Of a DNA stretch of 64,000 nt, positions 57,597 to 64,000 are shown piece by piece. A program made the position numbers and the translations under genes. Source of the stretch: Streptomyces sp. NBC_01233 (lineage in GTDB: Bacteria > Actinomycetota > Actinomycetes > Streptomycetales > Streptomycetaceae); the NCBI RefSeq assembly GCF_035989305.1, contig NZ_CP108514.1, forward strand, positions 7,668,501-7,732,500. Reading direction: 5' to 3'. A model generated the notes under the pieces. That model made no database searches. It was not told the DNA's origin and saw nothing but the letters and a program-made list of their open reading frames with translations. Position 1 is the first letter of the stretch. Every line of letters begins with the position of its first letter.

Positions 57597-58757
57597 ATGT
57601 GTGCACTGCTCGTGACCCCCGCCCGGCAACACGACCAGGACCGGGAGCTGATGGTGCGCACCCTGTCCGACCTCGAATACCAGGCGTTCCTTTCCCGGCA
57701 CGGGCGGGCCAGTTTCCTCCAGTACCCGTCCTGGGCCGCGGTAAAGGACCTCTGGCGCTCGGAAAAGGTCGGATGGCACTATCCCGGCGGCGAAATAGAG
57801 GGTGCCGGACTCGTTCTCTACCGCCAATTCCCCGGCACCCGTAAATATTTCGCCTACCTTCCCGAGGGCCCCGTCGCGGACTGGTCCGACCCGCGCATCG
57901 ACCGCTGGCTCAACCCCCTCATGCGCCACATGCGCGCCTCCGGTGCCTTCGCCGTCCGCATCGGCCCCACTCCCGCCTACCGCCGCTGGGACGCGGCCAC
58001 CGCCAAGTCCGGGACCGGCCGCCAGATATCCGACGTGATCGCCACCGAGGTCGACCCGGTGGGCGCCGCCCTCGCCGACCGGCTGCGCACCCGCGGCTGG
58101 AAGCGCTGCGGCGGTGAGGACGACGGCGACGCCCAGCCCCGCCACGTCTTCCGCGTGCCGCTGGCCGGCCGCTCCCTGGACGACCTGTGGTCGGGCCTGA
58201 ACCAGGAGTGGCGGCGCAACGTCCGCAAGGCCGCGAAGGCCGGTGTGGAGACGGTCCTCGGCACCTCCGCCGACCTGCCCGAGTTCTACCGGCTGTTGCG
58301 CATCACCGAAGAGCGCGACGGCTTCCGGCTCGGCCGCTCCCTCGCGTACTACGAGCAGCAGTACCGGGTCCTGAACGCCGAGCAGCCCGGCCGTATGCGC
58401 CTCTACCTGGGCATCCACCGCGGCGAGATCCTCGCCGCCCACACGATGATCGTCGCCGGGAAGCGGGTCTGGTACCAGACCGGCGCCTCCGCCGACCACC
58501 GGCGCGAGGTGCGGCCCAGCAACGCCCTGCAGTGGCGCATGATGTGCGACGCACACGCCCTCGGGGCGGAGGAGTACGACATGCGCGGGGTACCCTCCAC
58601 CCTTGACCCCGACGAACGTTCTTTCGGGCTGCTGCGCTGGAAGCTCGGCACCGGCGGGCAGGTCGTCGAAACGCTCGGCGAATGGGAGACCCCGATGGAC
58701 GGAGTGGCCAACACGGCGCTCTACAAGGCCTTCCAGGCCTACCTGGCCCGCCGGTGA
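57597..58757 (+). CDS. FemX/FemAB-type peptidoglycan bridge aminoacyltransferase
   Basis: The protein has 386 aa from ATG 57597 after AGGAAGG. Double GNAT fold with the FemAB landmarks FLQYPSWAAVKD, DLWSGLNQEWRRNVRKAAKAGV and YQTGASADHRREVRPSNALQW. These enzymes add glycine or other amino acids from tRNA to lipid II (FemX adds the first). GTGA overlap couples it to MurJ, so precursor modification and flipping are made together. Confidence 0.92.
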   Translation: MCALLVTPARQHDQDRELMVRTLSDLEYQAFLSRHGRASFLQYPSWAAVKDLWRSEKVGWHYPGGEIEGAGLVLYRQFPGTRKYFAYLPEGPVADWSDPRIDRWLNPLMRHMRASGAFAVRIGPTPAYRRWDAATAKSGTGRQISDVIATEVDPVGAALADRLRTRGWKRCGGEDDGDAQPRHVFRVPLAGRSLDDLWSGLNQEWRRNVRKAAKAGVETVLGTSADLPEFYRLLRITEERDGFRLGRSLAYYEQQYRVLNAEQPGRMRLYLGIHRGEILAAHTMIVAGKRVWYQTGASADHRREVRPSNALQWRMMCDAHALGAEEYDMRGVPSTLDPDERSFGLLRWKLGTGGQVVETLGEWETPMDGVANTALYKAFQAYLARR

Positions 58758-60421
58758 CGGCCACCGACACCAGGCACAACGCCGCCCCGGCCGGCGGCGG
58801 CCCGGCACCGGGCAAGACCTCGGTGCTGCGCAGCGGCGCGCTCATGGCGGCCGGTTCGATCGTCTCCCGCGCCACCGGCTTCATCCGCTCCGCCGTCGTC
58901 GTCGCCGCCCTGGGCATCGGCATGCTCGGCGACGGCTACGCGGTGGCCAACACGGTCCCGAACATCATCTACATGCTGCTCATCGGCGGCGCGCTCAACG
59001 CCGTCTTCGTACCCGAACTGGTCCGGGCCGCCAAGGAACACGCTGACGGCGGCGCCGCCTACACCGACCGGCTGCTGACCGCCTGCACGGCGGCGCTCGT
59101 CGTGCTCACCGCCGCGGCCGTCCTCGCCGCCCCGCTGATCGTCTCGGTGTACACCGGCTACAGCGGGGCCCAGGAGAGCACCACCGTCGCCCTGGCCCGC
59201 TACTGCCTGCCCCAGATCCTCTTCTACGGGCTCTTCACCCTGCTCGGCCAGGTGCTGAACGCGCGCGGCCGGTTCGGCGCGATGATGTGGACCCCGGTCC
59301 TCAACAACTTCGTGATCATCGCCGTGTTCGGGCTCTTCCTCTACGTCTCGCACGACGCTGCGGACGGCCTGACCGCCGCCGAGACCCGGCTCCTGGGCCT
59401 CGGCACCACCGCCGGCATCGTCCTCCAGGCCCTCGCCCTGATCCCCTCGCTGCGCGCCGCCCGCTTCCGCTGGCGCCCCCGCTTCGACTGGCGCGGCAGC
59501 GGCCTCGGCCGTCCCCTGCGCAACGCGGGCTGGCTGGTCATGCTCGTCCTCACCAACCAGATCGCGTACTGGGTCGTCACCCGGCTCTCCACCACCGCCG
59601 GTTACGAGGCGGACCTGGCCGGTCTCCCGGGCGCCGGCTACACCGCCTACAGCAACGCCTACCAACTGTGGATCGTCCCGCAGGGCATCATCACCGTCTC
59701 CCTCGTGACCGCCCTGATGCCCCGGATGAGCGCGGCCGCCTCCGACGGCGAACTCGCCACCCTGCGCGGGGACATCTCCTACGCGCTGCGCTCCAGCGCC
59801 GCCCTGGTCGTCCCCGCCGCCGCGCTCTTCGCCGCCCTCGCCCCCTGGGTGATGGGCAGCGTCTTCGAGTACGGCCTCACCGACGACGCAGACATCGAGG
59901 TCATGGCGGGCATGCTCATGGCCTTCGCGCCCGGCCTGATCGCCTTCTCCGCGCAGTACGTGCTCTCGCGCGGCTTCTACGCCCTGTCCGATACCCGGAC
60001 CCCCTTCTTCCTGAACCTGGTCATCGCCGCGCTGAACGCCGGGCTGTCCGCCGCCGCCTACTTCCTGCTGTCCCCCCGCTGGGCGGTCACCGGCATGGCC
60101 GCGGCCTCCTCCCTCGCCTTCCTCGCGGGCGCCGCCGCGACCGCGTACACCCTCTCCCGCCGGCTCGGCCCGCGCGCGGGGACCCGTAAGGAACGGCGCG
60201 CCACGGCCGTACGGACCCACCTGCGGCTCCTGGCCGCCTCGGTCCCGGCGGCCGCCGCGGCGTACGGTGCCGCCCGAAGCGCCGAGCGCTTCGGCGACTT
60301 CGCGGCGGTCGGGGCGGGAACCGCGGCCCTCGCCCTCGTCGTCGTCCTCCTTGCCCGGCCGCTGCGCCTGACGGAGATCACCGACCTGCTGGACTCCCTG
60401 CGCTGCAAGGTCGGTCGATAG
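58754..60421 (+). CDS. murJ: Lipid II flippase MurJ
   Basis: The protein has 555 aa with about 14 helices, starting at GTG 58754, which overlaps the femX stop. MOP-fold landmarks are SIVSRATGFIRSAVVVAALG, GDGYAVANTVPNIIYMLLIGGALNAVFVPEL and YALSDTRTPF. It moves lipid II across the membrane. Actinobacteria often have several MurJ-like proteins. This one lacks the C-terminal pseudokinase extension of mycobacterial MviN. Confidence 0.94.
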   Translation: MTATDTRHNAAPAGGGPAPGKTSVLRSGALMAAGSIVSRATGFIRSAVVVAALGIGMLGDGYAVANTVPNIIYMLLIGGALNAVFVPELVRAAKEHADGGAAYTDRLLTACTAALVVLTAAAVLAAPLIVSVYTGYSGAQESTTVALARYCLPQILFYGLFTLLGQVLNARGRFGAMMWTPVLNNFVIIAVFGLFLYVSHDAADGLTAAETRLLGLGTTAGIVLQALALIPSLRAARFRWRPRFDWRGSGLGRPLRNAGWLVMLVLTNQIAYWVVTRLSTTAGYEADLAGLPGAGYTAYSNAYQLWIVPQGIITVSLVTALMPRMSAAASDGELATLRGDISYALRSSAALVVPAAALFAALAPWVMGSVFEYGLTDDADIEVMAGMLMAFAPGLIAFSAQYVLSRGFYALSDTRTPFFLNLVIAALNAGLSAAAYFLLSPRWAVTGMAAASSLAFLAGAAATAYTLSRRLGPRAGTRKERRATAVRTHLRLLAASVPAAAAAYGAARSAERFGDFAAVGAGTAALALVVVLLARPLRLTEITDLLDSLRCKVGR

Positions 60422-60461
60422 CAGGAGGAAGCGCAACAGAACGACTTGGCATACTGGCCGG

Positions 60462-61145
60462 ATGCCACGTGTACTGCTGATCGAGGACGACCCGTCCATC
60501 CGGGAGGGCGTGGGTCTGGGCCTGCGCCGCCGCGGCCACGAAGTGAGCTCCGCCGAGACCGGCGAGGAGGGGCTCGCCCTGATGGCGGGCTTCCGCCCCG
60601 AACTCGTCCTCCTCGACCTGATGCTGCCCGGCATGAACGGTGTGCAGGTCTGCCATCGCATACGCGAGAACAGCGAGGTGCCGATCATCATGCTCACCGC
60701 GCGCGGCGACGACTTCGACGTGGTCATCGGCCTGGAGGCCGGCGCCGACGACTACATCGTGAAACCCGCCCGTACCGAGGTCATAGAAGCCCGCATCAAG
60801 GCCGTACTGCGCCGGCTCAGCGACCCCGTGGGTGCCCGCCCCGAGATCGCGATCCACGGCGAACTCGCCATCGACCGCGCCGGGCTGACCGTCGCCAAGA
60901 ACGGCGAGCGCGTCGCCCTCGCCCCCAGCGAGATCAAGCTCCTGCTGCACCTGTCGGCCTCGCCCGAGCAGGTCTTCTCCCGCCAGCAGCTCCTCGAGTA
61001 CGTCTGGGACCACAGCTACCACGCCGACTCCCGGCTCGTGGACGCCTGCGTCCGCCGCCTGCGCCACAAGATCGAGGACCCCGCCGGCAGCCCCCGCTAC
61101 ATACAGACCGTGCGCGGCTTCGGCTACCGCTTCGGCCCCCTGTAG
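60462..61145 (+). CDS. OmpR-family response regulator (CseB-like)
   Basis: The protein has 227 aa. Receiver Asp9/Asp10, phosphoacceptor Asp52 (LVLLDLMLPG) and Lys101. C-terminal winged helix (about 130-226) ends VDACVRRLRHKIEDPAG...VRGFGYRFG. It lies 40 bp after murJ and 6 bp before its kinase. Similarity to CseB and the envelope context suggest a cell-wall stress role, which is inference; no sigE gene is adjacent. Confidence 0.93.
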   Translation: MPRVLLIEDDPSIREGVGLGLRRRGHEVSSAETGEEGLALMAGFRPELVLLDLMLPGMNGVQVCHRIRENSEVPIIMLTARGDDFDVVIGLEAGADDYIVKPARTEVIEARIKAVLRRLSDPVGARPEIAIHGELAIDRAGLTVAKNGERVALAPSEIKLLLHLSASPEQVFSRQQLLEYVWDHSYHADSRLVDACVRRLRHKIEDPAGSPRYIQTVRGFGYRFGPL

Positions 61146-61151
61146 GCCGCG

Positions 61152-62597
61152 GTGCGACGCATAGCACCGCTCGGGCTGCGCACCCGGCTGATAGCGGCCT
61201 TCCTGCTGGTCGCCGCGGTCAGCGCGGTCAGCACGGCCGCCCTCACCTACCAGCAGGCGCGCAACGCCATCCTGAAGCAGACCCAGGACACCGCCATCAG
61301 CACCCTGCGCGACCAGGTCGAGCAGCAGGAGATCCGGCTGCCCCTGACCCAGCAGGAGCTCCAGCGCATCGTCATCGACCTCGGCAAGCGCGGCAAGCCC
61401 CACCCGTGGATCCTCTTCGCCGAGTACGGCGGCCTGCGCGCCTCCACCAACCCCGCCTCACCCACCTCCACCGTGGTCACCGCCGACCTGCGCGACAAGG
61501 TCCTCAACAGCCGGTACACGGCCTTCCAGCGGGTCGAGGACCAGCGCGGCACCCCGTACCTCACGGTCGGCGTCCCCGCCCTCTTCGAGCACAACGGCTC
61601 CACCGAATCCACCGGGCTCGTCTTCTTCGCCTGCGTCCCGCTCTCCACCGAGAAGCAGACCGTCGAGGCCATGGTCGAGGCCGCCCAGCAGGGCGCCGTC
61701 CCGGGGCTGGCCATCGCCATCATCCCCGCGCTGCTGGCCGCACGCAGCGTGCTGCGGCCGGTCCGCGACATGCGGCGCGCCGCCCAGCGGCTGGGCCGGG
61801 GCCGCCTCGACACCCGCATCGAGGTCCGGGGCGCCGACGAACTCGCGGGACTCGCCCGTACCTTCAACGAGACGGCCCGCGCCCTGGAGCAGTCGGTGCG
61901 CGAGCTGCAGGACGCGGAGACCCGCGCCCGCCGGTTCGCCTCCGACGTCTCCCACGAACTGCGCACCCCGCTCGCCGGGATGCTCGCCGTGACCGAGGTC
62001 CTCGACGAGGACGCCGCGCGCCTCGACGCCGACACGGCCAAGGCCCTGCGCCTGGTGAGCGCCGAGACCGGCAAACTCGCCGTCCTCGTCGAGGACCTGA
62101 TGGAGATCTCCCGCTTCGACGCCCGGGCCGCCGAGCTCAACCTCGACGACGTGGACATCGCCGAAGCCGTGCGCAAGACCCTCGAACGACGCCACTGGGA
62201 CGACGAGCGCGTCGTCACCCGGCTGCCGGACGGGGTACGCGCCCGACTTGACCCGCGCCGCTTCGACGTGGTCCTCGCCAACCTCGTCGGCAACGCCCTG
62301 CGGCACGGCGGCGCCCCCGTACACGTCACCGTACGGACCGCACCGGGCGGGGACGGCGAGCGGCTGCTCATCGACGTCGCCGACAGCGGGCCCGGCATCG
62401 CCCCAGAGGTGCTGCCGCACATCTTCGACCGCTTCTTCAAGGCCGACGCGGCCAGGACCCGCTCCGCCGGCAGCGGCCTCGGACTCGCCATCACCCTGGA
62501 GAACGTCCGCCTGCACGGCGGCACCCTCCGGGCGGGCAACGGGCCCTCCGGGGGAGCCCTCTTCACCCTCGACATGCCGCTGGAGGCCCGCGAATGA
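61152..62597 (+). CDS. Sensor histidine kinase (CseC-like)
   Basis: The protein has 481 aa from GTG 61152. Helix 1 about 12-32, extracytoplasmic sensor about 35-180, helix 2 about 182-198, HAMP about 199-250, phosphorylated His268 in SDVSHELRTPL, then N-box NLVGNALRHGG, DSGPGIAPE and GSGLGLAI. Operon with the response regulator, and ATGA overlap with a lipoprotein gene, as cseA-C group a lipoprotein with the same kind of pair. Confidence 0.94.
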   Translation: MRRIAPLGLRTRLIAAFLLVAAVSAVSTAALTYQQARNAILKQTQDTAISTLRDQVEQQEIRLPLTQQELQRIVIDLGKRGKPHPWILFAEYGGLRASTNPASPTSTVVTADLRDKVLNSRYTAFQRVEDQRGTPYLTVGVPALFEHNGSTESTGLVFFACVPLSTEKQTVEAMVEAAQQGAVPGLAIAIIPALLAARSVLRPVRDMRRAAQRLGRGRLDTRIEVRGADELAGLARTFNETARALEQSVRELQDAETRARRFASDVSHELRTPLAGMLAVTEVLDEDAARLDADTAKALRLVSAETGKLAVLVEDLMEISRFDARAAELNLDDVDIAEAVRKTLERRHWDDERVVTRLPDGVRARLDPRRFDVVLANLVGNALRHGGAPVHVTVRTAPGGDGERLLIDVADSGPGIAPEVLPHIFDRFFKADAARTRSAGSGLGLAITLENVRLHGGTLRAGNGPSGGALFTLDMPLEARE

Positions 62598-63127
62598 CAG
62601 GGCGCAAGACGAGAGCCCGGGCCGCGGCGGCCACGGCGGCGCTGGCGGGCTGCGCCCTCCTGCTCGCCGGATGCGGGATCAAACGCACGGGGGTGATCGA
62701 GAGCGGCCACGCCGCCACCGTCAAGGTCCCCGGGGCCAAGAGCGCCGCCGTCCTCTACTTCGTCTCCAAGGAGGGCGACCGGCTCGTCCCGGTCCCGTTC
62801 ACGATCAGCGCCGACTACACCCTCGCGCCCTTGCCGCTCCTGCGGCTGCTGATGAACGGCCCCAGCGGTCCGGCCCAGGAGGCCGGGCTCACCACGGCCC
62901 TCCCCCGGCTGGCCGACGGGGCGGAGGCGCTGATCGTGAGCGCGCACACACCGGACAAGGGGCTGACGGTCCGTCTGCCGTTCGCCGTGGGCACCCTGTC
63001 GGACCTGGCCCGCAGCCAGCTGGTGTGCACCGTCGGCGTCTCCGCCGTGCCGGACGTCATCAGCCCGGTCACCCTGCAGGGCACCGACACCACCCTCCCG
63101 TCCGCGGAGTGCGAGCGGGGGCGCTGA
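62594..63127 (+). CDS. Lipoprotein with GerMN-like domain
   Basis: The protein has 177 aa. Lipobox LLAGC with Cys27; the remaining part (VLYFVSKEGDRLVPVPF...PLPLLRLLMNGPSGPAQEAGLTTALP) resembles a GerMN/LpqB-type domain. Translationally coupled (ATGA) to the kinase; it may tune the sensor from outside, as CseA does in the sigE system, though the sequence relationship to CseA is not established. Confidence 0.8.
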   Translation: MTGRKTRARAAAATAALAGCALLLAGCGIKRTGVIESGHAATVKVPGAKSAAVLYFVSKEGDRLVPVPFTISADYTLAPLPLLRLLMNGPSGPAQEAGLTTALPRLADGAEALIVSAHTPDKGLTVRLPFAVGTLSDLARSQLVCTVGVSAVPDVISPVTLQGTDTTLPSAECERGR

Positions 63128-63129
63128 CG

Positions 63130-63158
63130 GGTGCGGCCGGCCCGGAGCCGGCCGCACC
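63130..63158 (+). terminator. Terminator ending the envelope operon
   Basis: GGTGCGGCCGGC (63130-63141) pairs perfectly with GCCGGCCGCACC (63147-63158), loop CCGGA. Confidence 0.8.
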
Positions 63159-63195
63159 CTTGCGGGCAAGGCCGCGCTCCCGTCACGGTGGCCCC

Positions 63196-64000
63196 ATGGA
63201 TCACGCCGCGGACGTCCCGGACGTCTTCGACCCCCGGATCTACGCCGAGGGCCTCCCGCACGACGGCTACCGGCTGCTGCGCGAGCACCATCCCGTCGCC
63301 TGGCAGCCGGAGCCGCAGATCCTGGGCTGGCCCGCCGGTCCCGGCTTCTGGGCCGTCACCCGGCACGCCGACGTCGTCCGCGTCCTGCGCGACCACCGCA
63401 CGTACTCCTCCTGGATCGGCGCCACCCAGATCCGCGACCCCGACCCGGCCGACCTGCCGTTCCTGCGGCGCACCATGCTCAACCAGGACCCCTTCCCGAG
63501 GCCCTGCGGGCCGGGGGAGAGCCCCGCCCCGCACGGCCGCCTGCGCCGGCTCGTCTCCCGCGCCTTCACCCCGGCCCGCGTCGACGCCTTCGCCGCCCGG
63601 GCACGGGAACGCGCCCGCGCCCTGCTGACCGCCGCGCGGGAGGGCGCCGAGGACGGCGCCGCCGACCTCGTGCGCACCGTCACCGACGAATACGCGCTGC
63701 TGAACCTCACCGACCTGCTCGGCGTCCCGGCCTCCGACCGCGCCCTGCTGCTGGAGTGGACCGTACGGATCATCGGCTACCAGGACCCCGACGACGCCCC
63801 GGCCCCCGTACTCGGCCAGGACGGCAAGCCCCTCAACCCGCGCTCCCCGGCGCTGCTCGGCGAGATGTTCGCGTACGCCCGCGAACTGGCCGCCCACAAG
63901 CGCGCGCACCCCGGCGACGACGTGATGACCGCCCTGGCCCAGGCCGGGCTCGACCCGGCCGAACTGGAGATGTTCTTCTTCCTGCTGACCGTCGCCGGCA
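63196..64000 (+). CDS. Cytochrome P450, 5' part, with an insertion before helix C
   Basis: The frame from ATG 63196 is open to the window edge (268 codons), so the haem-binding Cys lies outside. Actinobacterial CYP features are visible: FWAVTRHADVVRVLRDHRTYSSW, RLRRLVSRAFTPARV (helix C) and the start of helix I (FFLLTVAG). The usual NQDPPxHGRLRR is split: after LNQDP come about twelve extra residues (FPRPCGPGESPA) before PHGRLRR. The frame is kept. The function is unknown. Confidence 0.85.
   Translation, partial: MDHAADVPDVFDPRIYAEGLPHDGYRLLREHHPVAWQPEPQILGWPAGPGFWAVTRHADVVRVLRDHRTYSSWIGATQIRDPDPADLPFLRRTMLNQDPFPRPCGPGESPAPHGRLRRLVSRAFTPARVDAFAARARERARALLTAAREGAEDGAADLVRTVTDEYALLNLTDLLGVPASDRALLLEWTVRIIGYQDPDDAPAPVLGQDGKPLNPRSPALLGEMFAYARELAAHKRAHPGDDVMTALAQAGLDPAELEMFFFLLTVAG

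Overview
The window is typical high-GC actinobacterial chromosome, almost certainly Streptomyces. Codons strongly prefer G or C in the third position, GTG starts are common, ATGA/GTGA overlaps are frequent, and several genes look leaderless. The gene set also fits: MgT-type glycosyltransferase, DUF6278, MocR, IclR, FemX-MurJ and the purine/allantoin cluster. About 60 real protein genes are visible. No tRNA, rRNA or CRISPR array was seen.

Layout. 1-4.9 kb: housekeeping and accessory enzymes (winged-helix fragment, methyltransferase, acyl-CoA synthetase, glutathione peroxidase, zinc-ribbon protein). 5-41.6 kb holds a dispersed purine-to-glyoxylate regulon: gcl; hyi-glxR; katA; an HTH gene; uraD-uraH-uox; 8-oxoguanine deaminase; an NCS2 permease; aceB; allR; allB-alc. 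Together these would take up purine bases, oxidise urate, destroy the H2O2 made by uricase, hydrolyse allantoin and allantoate, and feed glyoxylate either into malate (aceB) or into glycerate (gcl, hyi, glxR). Interruptions include a TetR/polyamine module whose agmatine deiminase has lost its centre (7-9.3 kb), a secreted CocE-type hydrolase, a glycosyltransferase and an SGNH-MFS pair (9.4-14.9 kb), a TnpB-type element beside an exonuclease remnant (25.3-27.3 kb), a secreted SGNH hydrolase, a MocA-like/MocR pair, and a two-component system facing an FtsX-type ABC exporter (33.5-37.9 kb).

41.8-46.7 kb: small enzymes, a frameshifted gene, an EamA exporter and a Gfo/Idh dehydrogenase. 46.9-51.6 kb: a translationally coupled five-gene sugar ABC-ROK kinase operon. 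51.6-54.4 kb: MBL hydrolase, exonuclease III, DUF6278 and a lone amino-acid ABC ATPase. 54.4-63.1 kb has a cell-envelope theme: secreted hydrolase, lipoprotein L,D-transpeptidase, FemX, MurJ, and a response regulator-kinase-lipoprotein set. The window ends inside a cytochrome P450.

Regulatory reading. Two operator families tie the purine genes together. Tandem TTCYR-N5-YRGAA boxes, always 21 bp apart, lie at the promoters of gcl, hyi, aceB and allB and are probable AllR sites. A second palindrome, TCAACA-N3-TGTTGA, overlaps the -35 box of the uricase operon and of katA almost identically, and weaker copies lie at aceB and upstream of allB. I cannot assign a regulator to this second palindrome, and it is the most interesting signal in the window. 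All names rest on motif recognition from the sequence; no database search was run.
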